From assembly GCA_963851325.1 (NCBI GenBank), contig CAWKOR010000002.1, positions 248,001 to 312,000 of the forward strand: DNA of 64,000 nt, given 5' to 3'. Position numbers and translations under genes: made by a program. Each line of letters starts with the position of its first letter. Position 1 is the first letter of the stretch. This DNA comes from DATGKG01 sp963851325. GTDB taxonomy: Bacteria > Desulfobacterota > Binatia > Binatales > Binataceae. The notes under the pieces are model-generated. The model was not told the DNA's origin. It ran no database searches and was given only the letters and a program-made list of their open reading frames with translations. Below, one piece after another: positions 34,380 to 43,117 of the stretch.

Positions 34380-35872
34380 AGTTGAAACCTTCCCAGCGTG
34401 CTCCACGGTGATTGATCGCGCCGATCAATTTTTCCATTTACGCTTGGCGACCGCGCGGATTCGCCGCTTCCGATCCGACGCGCAGCCACCAGTGCGGCGG
34501 CAATCAGCGCCGCCTTTTCCGCACCACCGTCGTGCCGCCATCCATTGAGATGATCATCGACGAAGTGCGTCGAGAGCTCGCCGCGTTCGAAATGTCCGCT
34601 CCCGATAACGTCGCGCAGGAACGCAGCGGTATGATGCAGCCCGACGATCGCCACTTCCTCCAGCGCCAGTAGCATCCGACGCCGCGCCTCCTCGCGGTTC
34701 GCGCCATAGCAGATAATCTTCGCGAGCAGGCTGTCGTAGTTGGCGCTAATCTCGGTGCCTTCGGTCAAAAAGGTATCGACGCGAGTTCCGGGCGCATTGG
34801 GCAGATGCAGATACGACACCCGGCCGATCGCGGGACGGAAATCATGCTCGGCATCCTCCGCGGTCAGGCGGCATTCGATGGTTGCGCCGCGCGGCGCGGC
34901 AGGATCGCCAAGATGCTCACCGGCCGCGATTCGGAGTTGCTCGGCGACCAGGTCGCAGCCGAAGCGAATTTCGGTCACCGGATGTTCGACCTGAAGGCGC
35001 GCGTTGACTTCGAGCAGATAGAACTCGCCATCCTGGAGCAGGAATTCGACAGTACCCGCGCTCTGGTACCCCACCGCACTTGCAAGCCGCACCGCAGCAT
35101 CGCAAATGTGCGCGCGCAGTTTGTCGTCCACCGCGACCGAGGGCGATTCTTCGATCAGCTTCTGATGGCGGCGTTGAATCGAACATTCGCGCTCGCCCAG
35201 CGCTACGATTTTGCCGTAGCTGTCGCCGAGAATCTGAACTTCGATATGGCGCGGCCTCGGGAGGTACTTCTCGACGAAGATGCGCCCGTCGCCAAACGCT
35301 GCCTGCGCCTCGCGCGCGGCGGATTCGAGCGCGGTCTCCAGCGCGCCGGCCTCCTCGACCACGCGCATTCCGCGGCCGCCGCCACCCGCCGAAGCCTTCA
35401 CCAAAATCGGGTAGCCCACTTTCTTCGCGAACGCGCGCACCGAAGCAGGGTCGGCAATCTCGATTCCCGGAACCACCGGCACCTTCGCCTCGGTCGCGAG
35501 ACGGCGCGCGGCAACCTTGTCGCCGACCGCCTCCATCGCCGATGACGACGGACCCACGAAAGTGAGTCCTGCCTGTTCGACCGCGCGCGCAAACACCGGA
35601 CGTTCAGAGAGAAATCCGTACCCCGGATGGATCGCGTCGGCTCCGGTCGAGGCCGCTGCAGCCAGCACCGCATCGATGTTCAGATAGCTCTCCGCCGGCG
35701 CTGCCGGACCGATCAGGCGAGCCTCATCGGCAGCTGCAACGTGAGTCGAATGTCGATCGGCCTCGGAAAAAACCGCCACCGTTTTCAGGCCGAGCAAATG
35801 GGCGCTTCGAATCACACGGAGCGCGATCTCGCCTCGATTCGCGATCAGCAATTTCTTGATCGCTCGCTTCAT
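34364..35872 (-). CDS. Biotin carboxylase subunit of an acyl-CoA carboxylase
   Basis: 502 residues, an ATP-grasp enzyme. Blocks in order: LIANRGEIALRVIRSA (N-terminal), IHPGYGFLSERPVFA, VKASAGGGGRGMRVVE (ATP-grasp glycine loop), RHIEVQILGDSYGKIVALGERECSIQRRHQKLIEESP, LEVNARLQVEHPVTE with the catalytic Arg, and the C-terminal IECRLTAEDAEHDFRPAIG. It carboxylates biotin on the separate BCCP encoded next. The last 60 residues after the domain (FNWRHDGGAEKAALIAAAL) look like the linker left after splitting a MccA-like chain. It starts exactly where the carboxyltransferase gene ends. Confidence 0.92.
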   Translation of the reverse strand: MKRAIKKLLIANRGEIALRVIRSAHLLGLKTVAVFSEADRHSTHVAAADEARLIGPAAPAESYLNIDAVLAAAASTGADAIHPGYGFLSERPVFARAVEQAGLTFVGPSSSAMEAVGDKVAARRLATEAKVPVVPGIEIADPASVRAFAKKVGYPILVKASAGGGGRGMRVVEEAGALETALESAAREAQAAFGDGRIFVEKYLPRPRHIEVQILGDSYGKIVALGERECSIQRRHQKLIEESPSVAVDDKLRAHICDAAVRLASAVGYQSAGTVEFLLQDGEFYLLEVNARLQVEHPVTEIRFGCDLVAEQLRIAAGEHLGDPAAPRGATIECRLTAEDAEHDFRPAIGRVSYLHLPNAPGTRVDTFLTEGTEISANYDSLLAKIICYGANREEARRRMLLALEEVAIVGLHHTAAFLRDVIGSGHFERGELSTHFVDDHLNGWRHDGGAEKAALIAAALVAARRIGSGESARSPSVNGKIDRRDQSPWSTLGRFQLWQHR

Positions 35873-37483
35873 CTACATCCTGAAAACGCCGAAGTTCGCG
35901 CCCTTGGGGATTGGGGCATTGATCGACGCGGCGATGCCAAGGGCGAGCGCCTGGCGCGTTTCAACCGGGTCGAGCACGCCGTCGTCCCACAGCCGCGCGC
36001 TCGAATAGTAGCAACTCGATTCAGCTTCGTACTTTTCCAGGGTCGGTCGCATGAACTCGGCCTTCTCGCTGTCGCTCATGGTGCCGCCGCCGCGCGCCAT
36101 CTGATCGAGTTTAACGGTCAGTAGAACGTTGGCGGCCTGCTCGCCGCCCATCACCGAGATTCGCGAATTGGGCCACATGAAAAGCAGCCGCGGCGAGAAC
36201 GCGCGCCCGCACATCCCGTAGTTGCCCGCGCCGTTGGACGCGCCGATCACCACGGTGAACTTCGGCACCTGCGCATTGGCCACCGCATTGACCATCTTGG
36301 CGCCATCCTTCGCGATGCCGCCCTGTTCGTAGCGTTTCCCGACAATGAAGCCGGTAATGTTTTGCAGGAACAACAGCGGGATGCCGCGCGCGCAGCACAG
36401 CTCGATAAAGTGGGTCGCCTTCAGCGCGGATTCGCTGAACAGCACGCCGTTGTTGGCCAGGATTCCGACCGGGTAGCCATGGATGCGCGCGAACCCGGTC
36501 ACCAGCGTCGCGCCATAGCGATGCTTGAACTCGTGCATCCTGCTGCCGTCGACGATGCGCGCAATCACCTCGCGGACGTCATACGGCTTGCGGGTGTCGG
36601 TCGGGATGATTCCATACAGCTCCGCCGGATCGTAGTAGGGATCCTCCGGCGCATCCTGGTCGATCGACGCCAGCTCGCGACGGCCGAGATTTTCGAAAAT
36701 CGAACGCGCAATCTGCAGCGCATGCGCATCGTCGTCGGCAAGATGGTCGCTGACGCCGGAGAGCCGCGTGTGCACATCGCCGCCGCCCAGCTCCTCGGCG
36801 CTGACTTCCTCGCCGGTCGCGGCGCGCACCAGCGGCGGCCCACCCAGAAAGATAGTACCCTGCCCCTTAACAATGACGTTTTCGTCGCACATGGCGGGGA
36901 CATAGGCGCCGCCGGCGGTGCACGACCCCATCACCAGCGCGATCTGCGCAATTCCCATCGCCGACATGCGCGCCTGATTGTAGAAAATCCGCCCAAAATG
37001 TTCGCGATCGGGAAACACCTCGGATTGAAGGGGCAGAAAGGCGCCGCCCGAATCGACCAGGTACACACAGGGCAGATGATTCTGAATCGCCACTTCCTGC
37101 GCGCGCAGGTGCTTCTTCACCGTGAGCGGATAGTAGGTCCCACCCTTCACGGTCGCGTCGTTGGCTACGACCACCGCTTCGCGGCCGGAAATCCTGCCGA
37201 TACCGGTTACGATGCTCGCGCCCGGCGCCTCATTGTCATAAAGACCGTGCGCGGCGAGGGTGGAAAGCTCGAGAAAGGGCGTATCGGGATCGATCAGCGT
37301 CTTGACCCGGTCGCGGACCAGCAACTTGCCGCGCTCGGTATGGCGCTGACGCGCCTGTTCCGGGCCGCCCTCGCAAATGCGATCGATGGTGGCGCGCAAT
37401 TTGGCTACCGCCGCCTCCATCGCGGCGCGATTGGTCGCGTACTCGGCGCTCCCGGTTTTAAGATGCGATTCGATCCTGTCCAT
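35873..37483 (-). CDS. mccB: Acyl-CoA carboxylase carboxyltransferase subunit (MccB-like)
   Basis: 536 residues, two crotonase-like halves. The sequence follows methylcrotonyl-CoA carboxylase beta closely: DATVKGGTYYPLTVKKHLRAQE, YLVDSGGAFLPLQSEVFPDREHFG, IALVMGSCTAGGAYVPAMCDE, GQGTIFLGGPPLVRAATGEEVSAEELGG, YGATLVTGFARIHGYPVGI, QNITGFIVGKRYEQGGIAKDGAKMV and ISVMGGEQAANVL. Propionyl-CoA carboxylases differ in these blocks, so leucine degradation is the best guess, though other branched acyl-CoAs are possible. It is the first gene of a four-gene operon (carboxyltransferase, biotin carboxylase, BCCP, crotonase-fold protein). Confidence 0.88.
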   Translation of the reverse strand: MDRIESHLKTGSAEYATNRAAMEAAVAKLRATIDRICEGGPEQARQRHTERGKLLVRDRVKTLIDPDTPFLELSTLAAHGLYDNEAPGASIVTGIGRISGREAVVVANDATVKGGTYYPLTVKKHLRAQEVAIQNHLPCVYLVDSGGAFLPLQSEVFPDREHFGRIFYNQARMSAMGIAQIALVMGSCTAGGAYVPAMCDENVIVKGQGTIFLGGPPLVRAATGEEVSAEELGGGDVHTRLSGVSDHLADDDAHALQIARSIFENLGRRELASIDQDAPEDPYYDPAELYGIIPTDTRKPYDVREVIARIVDGSRMHEFKHRYGATLVTGFARIHGYPVGILANNGVLFSESALKATHFIELCCARGIPLLFLQNITGFIVGKRYEQGGIAKDGAKMVNAVANAQVPKFTVVIGASNGAGNYGMCGRAFSPRLLFMWPNSRISVMGGEQAANVLLTVKLDQMARGGGTMSDSEKAEFMRPTLEKYEAESSCYYSSARLWDDGVLDPVETRQALALGIAASINAPIPKGANFGVFRM

Positions 37484-37586
37484 GGCTCCTCAACCGCTGC
37501 AAATCTTTGTCGCAGAATCCGAAAGCCTCAGCAACGGGGCGACCTCGCAGGTCGCTTCGTTATCAGACGAGATGCGGTTTGATGAG

Positions 37587-37659
37587 TGAGCCGGGAGAGA
37601 CTCGAACTCTCGACCCGCGCATTAAAAGTGCGCTGCTCTACCGCCTGAGCTACCGGCTC
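37587..37659 (-). tRNA. tRNA-Lys (anticodon TTT)
   Basis: 73 nt without encoded CCA. Acceptor GAGCCGG pairs with CCGGCTC with discriminator A; the D arm starts TAGCTCAGGCGGTAGAGC; the anticodon stem GCGCA/TGCGC holds the loop CTTTTAA, giving anticodon TTT (lysine). The T arm is GAGAG-TTCGAGT-CTCTC. All stems are perfect. It lies between the carboxylase operon and the third sigma-54 activator. Confidence 0.96.
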
Positions 37660-38135
37660 CTCGAGGTGTGCGGAGCCCAACAGTAAACCAGCATCGCGGC
37701 GCGAAGCCAAGGCGTCGGCGCAGGCGCCTGGACTCCCACCATCGGAGCGTGTGCGCGTCTGCCTCGTTCACCGCTGATACGGCGCCCGGATGGCAGTCAC
37801 ATTTTCTATACAAAAAGTAGCAGGCCGGCGCGCTCGATAGCTGCGTGGCGAGCGACGCTGAATCGCACCCGCCGATCGTCCCCAGAAGCGAGTTGACGTC
37901 AGGCTCCGATAACCCTCCGCGGCTCACCGGTATTTCGAATTGCTTGTAAATTCGCGCGGTTGCGGGGCATTCGCAAAAGTGTCAGCCGCGCTGGTGGGAA
38001 TGCCCTCCGGAGTCTCGTCTGTGCAGTCGGTGCATGAGTGTGCGGACCAAAGGCCCTATTTGCAATTGGTTGCCGCAACCTGCGCAAATGAGTGTGTCAC
38101 AGCCGATACCAGCCACTTGACATGAGTCCGGAAAA
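37660..38135. other. Intergenic spacer after tRNA-Lys
   Basis: No supported gene. Short frames here overlap the tRNA or have unlike codon use. A Cys-rich minus-strand stretch near 38080 reads CDTLICAGCGNQLQ and looks like half of a zinc ribbon, but it has no believable start or end. Confidence 0.5.
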
Positions 38136-38197
38136 ACCGTAACAATCAAAAACCTACAACTTGTAGGCATACTTTCTGTACCGATTGTAGTTACGGT
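38136..38197. promoter_or_regulatory. Nested inverted repeats upstream of the third sigma-54 activator
   Basis: The outer arms ACCGTAACAATC (38136-38147) and GATTGTAGTTACGGT (38183-38197) pair except for a 3-base bulge. Inside them is the 15-bp palindrome CCTACAA-C-TTGTAGG (38153-38167). The set ends 21 nt before the ATG at 38219 and a strong GGGGAGGGGG ribosome site follows. It could be an operator array for autoregulation or an RNA hairpin in the leader. I see no factor-independent terminator. Confidence 0.6.
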
Positions 38198-38218
38198 GCC
38201 ACCTGGGGAGGGGGAACC

Positions 38219-39409
38219 ATGAGTCTGAGCGAGGATACAGTTGCGCAGTCGTCTACCGCGCCGGTTGCACACTTGCGTCATTCCGGATCACTCGGCGCCG
38301 GGCCCGACTGGATAAGCATCGAGAGGCTGGTTGAAGGTTCCGAGCGGGTCGGCGGAATGCTGATTCGGTCGGTGCAGTTCAAGCGGCTTTTCGCCAGCAT
38401 CATCCGGTTTGCACCGCACAAGGCCACCGTGCTGATTCAGGGCGAATCGGGTACCGGCAAGGAGCTGGTCGCTCGTTCCCTACATAGTCTGGGCGCCGTT
38501 CCTAACGGACCTTTCGTGACCTTCAACTGCTCGAACCTGGTCGATTCGCTGGCGGAATCGCAGCTATTCGGCCATGTGAAGGGCGCCTTCACCGATGCGC
38601 GCGAGGACTCCCTCGGCTACTTCCGTTCCGCGAACGGCGGCACCTTGTTTCTGGACGAGATCGGCGAGTTGCCCCTGAAACTCCAGCCCAAGCTGCTCCG
38701 CGCCGTCGAAATGCACGAGGTTCAGCCGGTAGGCTCCTCACACAGTTATAAGGTCGATATTCGGTTGGTTGCGGCCACCAATCGCGACTTGCGCTCGATG
38801 GTGAAGGCCGGTGAGTTTCGCGACGATCTGTATTATCGCCTCAACGCCGCGGCGTTGATCATTCCGCCGCTGCGCGATCGGCGCGACGCGATTCCCGCCT
38901 TCGTCGGCCATTTCGTCGAACAATATTGCCGGCTCTTCGCCAAGGACATCCGGCGCATTTCTCGCCAGGCGGTCGAGGCATTGTGCGCCTACTCATGGCC
39001 GGGCAATGTTCGCGAACTCGCCCATGCGGTCGAGAGCGCGGTGCTGATGGCCGACGGAGATGGCATTACGCTCAACGAACTTCCCAGCAATGTGCTCGAA
39101 GGTCGCGATGCCTCGGCTGTCCCGATTACAGAGGTTACCGCGACCGCGCTTCCGGCGGAAATTCCGGATGCGGCCGTAGTACCAGCGATCAACCCGGAAG
39201 CGGCTGCGGAATCGAAGTTTTCGCTCGACGCAGCGATTCGCGAAGCCTCCAAGGACGCCCTGGTTCGCGCGCTCAATGCCACCCACGGCAATTGCCATCG
39301 CGCGGCCGATCTCTTGGGAGTCTCGCGCTATACGGTTTACCGGATGCTTGCGCGCTACGGATTGACCGAATCGCGCGGCTATCGAAGCTGGCGCAAGAGC
39401 CCCGCTTAA
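38219..39409 (+). CDS. Stand-alone sigma-54 activator (AAA+ and Fis HTH), GAFTDA variant
   Basis: 396 residues, the third paralogue in the window. The 50-residue leader carries WISIERLVEGSERVGGMLI, shared with the other two. The AAA+ domain has Walker A GESGTGKE (75-82), GAFTDA at 122-127, Walker B GGTLFLDEIGELP and YYRLNAAALIIPPLRDR. A linker of about 60 residues precedes the Fis-type helix-turn-helix (HGNCHRAADLLGVSRYTVYRMLARYG). No sensory domain. The nested palindromes at 38136-38197 suggest tight control of its own level. It converges on a sulfotransferase gene with a 4-nt overlap. Confidence 0.9.
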   Translation: MSLSEDTVAQSSTAPVAHLRHSGSLGAGPDWISIERLVEGSERVGGMLIRSVQFKRLFASIIRFAPHKATVLIQGESGTGKELVARSLHSLGAVPNGPFVTFNCSNLVDSLAESQLFGHVKGAFTDAREDSLGYFRSANGGTLFLDEIGELPLKLQPKLLRAVEMHEVQPVGSSHSYKVDIRLVAATNRDLRSMVKAGEFRDDLYYRLNAAALIIPPLRDRRDAIPAFVGHFVEQYCRLFAKDIRRISRQAVEALCAYSWPGNVRELAHAVESAVLMADGDGITLNELPSNVLEGRDASAVPITEVTATALPAEIPDAAVVPAINPEAAAESKFSLDAAIREASKDALVRALNATHGNCHRAADLLGVSRYTVYRMLARYGLTESRGYRSWRKSPA

Positions 39410-40290
39410 CCGGGTTCGGAGGGGGGGCGCGGTCGGCCAAATTTCCACGCCGGCAGCTCGCGCCCGATGAGCTTCTCCAGTTTCTCGATCTCGGGGCGAT
39501 ACAACTCGCGCATCCGCTGGACGACCTCGTCGGAGAGCGGAGGAAACGGATCGCCTCCTTCGAGCATGTACTTGATGATCCTGCTCTCGCGCACCAGGTT
39601 CGCCGCGCGATAGTAACGGCGCGCGACGAACCACGCGACCACATCGCGCGCGATCTTCGCGAGCCTGCGGTTGGGCGGTTGCGTGTTGACACTAAGAACG
39701 CGCTCGGCGCCCACCCGCGATGATGAAATCGGAAAGCGCGCGATCCCGATAAAGTCGCACACCAGATCGAGGAAAGCCTGCGGATTCGATTCCAAATCGT
39801 CGTAGATGAGAACCAGCACCCGCTCGCGGCCGAACGCTCTGATCCACTCGCCCAGATGAGTTCCGTAGCGGCTCGATTCAAGCAAATCGCCGCGCGTTGT
39901 CGCGGCGCGCTCGAAGTCGACCTTGGTCGATGCCAGGCGCCGCAGCAACCGGTAGTTCGAGTATGCGCGCTCAACCGGATCGCGAAACGAGCAAATTATC
40001 TTGCATGTGGGCAGATGTTCGGCGATTCGTTCGCGCGCTTGCGGTGAGGCGAAATACATCGGGCTCAGCTCGCCGACCGGGATCCCGTCGGTGCAATTCC
40101 TAAAATAGTCCGCGTACCAATCGATGCCCCGATCGTAAAAGCGCGTGAAAAAATCGGTCTCCTTGCGATCGGCGGGCAGACAGACGTGGCCCTTGAGCAC
40201 CTCGTGAAGCCAGGTCGTCGCGGTGCGAGGCGGCCCGACCGCGATAAAGTCGGGCAGGCGCGACGCGCGGTTTAAGGCGCTCTCGCTCAC
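39406..40290 (-). CDS. Sulfotransferase (PAPS-dependent)
   Basis: 294 residues. The 5'-phosphosulfate loop is PPRTATTWLHEVLKGH (about residues 19-34) and the 3'-phosphate site is CSFRDPVERAYSNYRLLRR (about residues 100-118). These are the signature of cytosolic or Golgi-type sulfotransferases that use PAPS. A second block (VLVLIYDDLESNPQAFLDLVCDFIGI) is the usual C-terminal part. It overlaps the upstream glycosyltransferase gene by 4 nt. The target is likely a glycan, given the four-gene context of alternating GT2 and sulfotransferase genes. Confidence 0.9.
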   Translation of the reverse strand: MSESALNRASRLPDFIAVGPPRTATTWLHEVLKGHVCLPADRKETDFFTRFYDRGIDWYADYFRNCTDGIPVGELSPMYFASPQARERIAEHLPTCKIICSFRDPVERAYSNYRLLRRLASTKVDFERAATTRGDLLESSRYGTHLGEWIRAFGRERVLVLIYDDLESNPQAFLDLVCDFIGIARFPISSSRVGAERVLSVNTQPPNRRLAKIARDVVAWFVARRYYRAANLVRESRIIKYMLEGGDPFPPLSDEVVQRMRELYRPEIEKLEKLIGRELPAWKFGRPRPPSEPG

Positions 40291-41213
40291 GCCGCCCGGC
40301 CCGATTTGCCGCTGAGCGCGCGCACCATCCTGGCGGGCAGAACCGTTCTGACCAGCCGCAGGTAGTTTCGCACCCGATATGGATCGAGGCTGATGGCCCG
40401 CGCAAATGCGTTGCGCGCCGTCGTCCGGTCGCCATGCGCCAGCGCATCCAGGCCGATGTAGCCGAGGATGCTGCGCGGGGCGCGCTCACGCGCAAGCACG
40501 TGCCTCACCGGATCGACGCCGTAACGCTCCTTAACCATCCGGCGGAAAATCCGACCAGCGGCTTCCTGTCCACCCGAGGGTTTCAAGGCGGCGGGAAAAT
40601 GTGCGAACCTCCACGCTGCCAGCTTCTCAGGTACGTAGGCGAAGGGCCCCTGCTCGCGCAGCAGCAGCCACAAGTAGACATCTTCAAAGGCCCGCAACGA
40701 TTCCGGAAAGCCGCCTGCCCTGGCGAGCGCGTCACGACGGATGATCACGCCACTGGGCATTATCGGCCACAGCGAATCGAGCATGTCCTGCACAGTTGGC
40801 GGATGATGGTCGCGCACCGCCATCAGCGAGGTTTGAAACGGCTTGCCGAGGCTATCCACTAACTGCAAGTCGCAGTAGGCCACGACGCACTCGCGATCGC
40901 CATCGAGAGCCGCCGTCATCGCGGAGAGGAAGTCCGGCTTCCACCAGTCATCGGCATCAAGGAATGCGAGATACTCGCCGGTCGAGTGCGCGACGCCAAG
41001 ATTTCGCGCGGCCGAAGGTCCGCGATTTTTCTGCTGCAGGATTTTTGCCGCACCGGCATGGCGCTTCAGGATTCCGATACTGCCATCGGTCGAACCGTCG
41101 TCCACCGCAACGATTTCGAAATCGCGCAACGTCTGCGCGCACACGCTCGCAATTGCCTGCTCGATGGTGCGGGCGGCGTTGAACACCGGAATGATGACGG
41201 ATACGCGTGGCAT
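40287..41213 (-). CDS. GT2-family glycosyltransferase
   Basis: 308 residues. GT-A fold: VSVIIPVFNAARTIEQAI at the N-terminus, VAVDDGSTDGSIGIL (nucleotide-binding Asp), and the DxD region EYLAFLDADDWWKPDFL at about residues 81-97. The last part includes RRDALARAGGFPESLRAFEDVYLWLLLREQGP (acceptor-site ED). A C-terminal basic segment (LRLVRTVLPARMVRALSGKSGRAA) may touch the membrane. Its stop overlaps the start of the sulfotransferase at 40290, so glycosyl transfer and sulfation are coupled in expression. Confidence 0.9.
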   Translation of the reverse strand: MPRVSVIIPVFNAARTIEQAIASVCAQTLRDFEIVAVDDGSTDGSIGILKRHAGAAKILQQKNRGPSAARNLGVAHSTGEYLAFLDADDWWKPDFLSAMTAALDGDRECVVAYCDLQLVDSLGKPFQTSLMAVRDHHPPTVQDMLDSLWPIMPSGVIIRRDALARAGGFPESLRAFEDVYLWLLLREQGPFAYVPEKLAAWRFAHFPAALKPSGGQEAAGRIFRRMVKERYGVDPVRHVLARERAPRSILGYIGLDALAHGDRTTARNAFARAISLDPYRVRNYLRLVRTVLPARMVRALSGKSGRAA

Positions 41214-41228
41214 CAGATGGTGGGCGGC

Positions 41229-42116
41229 CTAGGCGCTGGACTTCATCAATGGCGCACGCGACCTCGCGTGGCCGGGCCTGGTTTTCCACGCGGAGAGGTC
41301 GCGATCGATCAAATGCTCGAGCGCCTCGATTTCGGGTCTAAAATGTTCGCGCAGGCGCGCGTCGATTTCCGGATCGAGCGCGCCAAATTCCTCGCCGCCA
41401 CCGAAGCAGAAGCGCCACACCCCCGCATGTTCGAGCAGCTCGACCGCGCGGTGCCATCGACGAATGCGCATCCAGTCGCGCGCGTTGCGCGCATTTTGCG
41501 CGAGCTTGCGGCTGCGCGGGGCATGGGTGACGGTGTTAACGCGCTCCGACGCGATCGCTGAACCCTCCACTTTGATTCGCTTTGCTCCAATAAAGTCGCA
41601 AATTCCGTCAAGGAACTTTTGCGACGATTGCTCGAGGTCATCGTAGAGGCAGACCAGCACGCGATCCGGGCCGAAACTCCGCTGCCAATTGATCAAATGA
41701 TGCGCGTAGCGGCTGGATTCGCGAATGATGCGATTCTTCGCGATGGTTTCCTCGAAGCTGACCCGCGTCCAGGCGTCCCGACGCATTACCCTATACGAGG
41801 AATACGCGCGCTCGACCGGGTCGCGCAGAGTCACAATGATCTTCGCGCGAGGTATGTCCTTCTCGATTCGCTCGCGGGCGAGCGCTTCGCCGAAATAGTT
41901 GGGATCCACTTCGCCCAGCGGCAAGTCGGCCGGATAGCCGCGGAAGAACTCCAGATACCACGGCAGTCCCCTGGAATAGTTTTTGAGGAAAAAATCCGTC
42001 TCCTTGATCCCGCGCGGGAGCCCCAACTGAGGCCTCATCACTTCATGAAGCCACGTCGTTCCGGTGCGCTGCGGCCCGACCGCCACAAAATCGGGCAGCC
42101 GCGAGGTGTCATTCAT
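41229..42116 (-). CDS. Sulfotransferase (PAPS-dependent)
   Basis: 295 residues, homologous to 39406-40290. PAPS loop PQRTGTTWLHEVMRPQLGLPRG (about residues 15-35), KETDFFLKNYSRGLPWYLEFFRGYP (shared with the paralogue KETDFF), 3'-phosphate site VTLRDPVERAYSSYRVMRR, and VLVCLYDDLEQSSQKFLDGICDFIG. It is the first sulfotransferase of the module, lying 15 nt upstream of the second glycosyltransferase gene. The substrate is unknown; the two sulfotransferases may modify different sugars of one polymer. Confidence 0.9.
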   Translation of the reverse strand: MNDTSRLPDFVAVGPQRTGTTWLHEVMRPQLGLPRGIKETDFFLKNYSRGLPWYLEFFRGYPADLPLGEVDPNYFGEALARERIEKDIPRAKIIVTLRDPVERAYSSYRVMRRDAWTRVSFEETIAKNRIIRESSRYAHHLINWQRSFGPDRVLVCLYDDLEQSSQKFLDGICDFIGAKRIKVEGSAIASERVNTVTHAPRSRKLAQNARNARDWMRIRRWHRAVELLEHAGVWRFCFGGGEEFGALDPEIDARLREHFRPEIEALEHLIDRDLSAWKTRPGHARSRAPLMKSSA

Positions 42117-42163
42117 GGCAGGAAATTATCAGCCTCGACGCGCCGCTCCAATATGCTCGCCAT

Positions 42164-43117
42164 CTAGTCCGGCGGGAGGATGGCTTTGGCCTCGCGATGC
42201 GCCGCCTTCCCGCTAAGCCGCAGCGCGAGCCAAGCCGGCATGACCGTTCGCATCAGACGCAACCAGGTTTTGCGTTCGGTGGGATTCCAGCGCAACGCGC
42301 GCAGGAAACAGAGCCGCGCCTCGCGTGTCTCTCCGTGCGCGAGTGCTAGCAGGCCGACACGGCTCAGCAGACTGACCTTGTGACGTCGATAGTACGCCGC
42401 GAGCGCATCGGCGCGATGCCCGTAGCGTTGTTGGAGCATCGGGATGAAGTTCTGCGTGCCACCTTCGATATCGCGCCGCACGACTCTGAGCAGTTCCGGG
42501 TAGGTATCGTACGCGAAGCGCACCAGCTTCTCGGGCACATATGCGAAGGGCCCCTGCTCGCGCGCGACCAGCCAGAAGAAAATATCTTCGCATCCGGCAA
42601 TCGCCGGCGAGAAGCCGCCGATTCGATCGAAAGCCTCGCGTCGGATGACCACCGTGCTCGGCACGATCGGCCATAGTTGCGTTAGCAGTTCCTCCATCGA
42701 AGGCGCACGCGCAACCGGTGGCGGAATCATTTCGATGGCGAGGCCGGCGCCGTCGGAGCCCATCGCAATCATGTTCGAGTATGCCAGAACGCATCGCGAA
42801 TCGCGGTCGAGCGCCTCGAGGCATCGCGCGAGCTTGTCAGGCAGCCACGAATCGTCGGCATCGAGAAACGCGAGGTATTCGCCGCGCGCGTTCTTCACCG
42901 CGAGGTTGCGCGCGATCGCCTGCTGCTTGTGCGCCTGCCTGAGCAGCGTCACCGGTTCGCCGAAGCTCGCGAGGATTTCCAGCGTGCCATCGGTTGACCC
43001 GTCATCGACGACGATGATTTCCCAATCGTGGATACTCTGTGCGAGCACGCTTTCAATGGCGCGCGCGATGGTTCGAGCTCCGTTGTAGACCGGCGTTATT
43101 ACCGAGACTCGAGGCAC
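42164..43117 (-). CDS. GT2-family glycosyltransferase
   Basis: 317 residues from the GTG at 43117, chosen because the resulting start PRVSVITPVYNG matches the paralogue at 41213; the frame is open to a TTG at 43180. The GT-A fold is shown by VDDGSTDGTLEIL and EYLAFLDADDSWLPDKL, with IRREAFDRIGGFSPAIAGCEDIFFWLVAREQGP near residue 200. The C-terminal segment (KTWLRLMRTVMPAWLALRLSGKA) is like that of the other glycosyltransferase. It heads the four-gene GT2-ST-GT2-ST cluster and begins 142 nt after gabT. Confidence 0.88.
   Translation of the reverse strand: MPRVSVITPVYNGARTIARAIESVLAQSIHDWEIIVVDDGSTDGTLEILASFGEPVTLLRQAHKQQAIARNLAVKNARGEYLAFLDADDSWLPDKLARCLEALDRDSRCVLAYSNMIAMGSDGAGLAIEMIPPPVARAPSMEELLTQLWPIVPSTVVIRREAFDRIGGFSPAIAGCEDIFFWLVAREQGPFAYVPEKLVRFAYDTYPELLRVVRRDIEGGTQNFIPMLQQRYGHRADALAAYYRRHKVSLLSRVGLLALAHGETREARLCFLRALRWNPTERKTWLRLMRTVMPAWLALRLSGKAAHREAKAILPPD

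Noticed and set aside
37622..37927. Minus-strand frame overlapping tRNA-Lys
   Set aside because: Its C-terminal part is a translation of the tRNA gene, a known false pattern.
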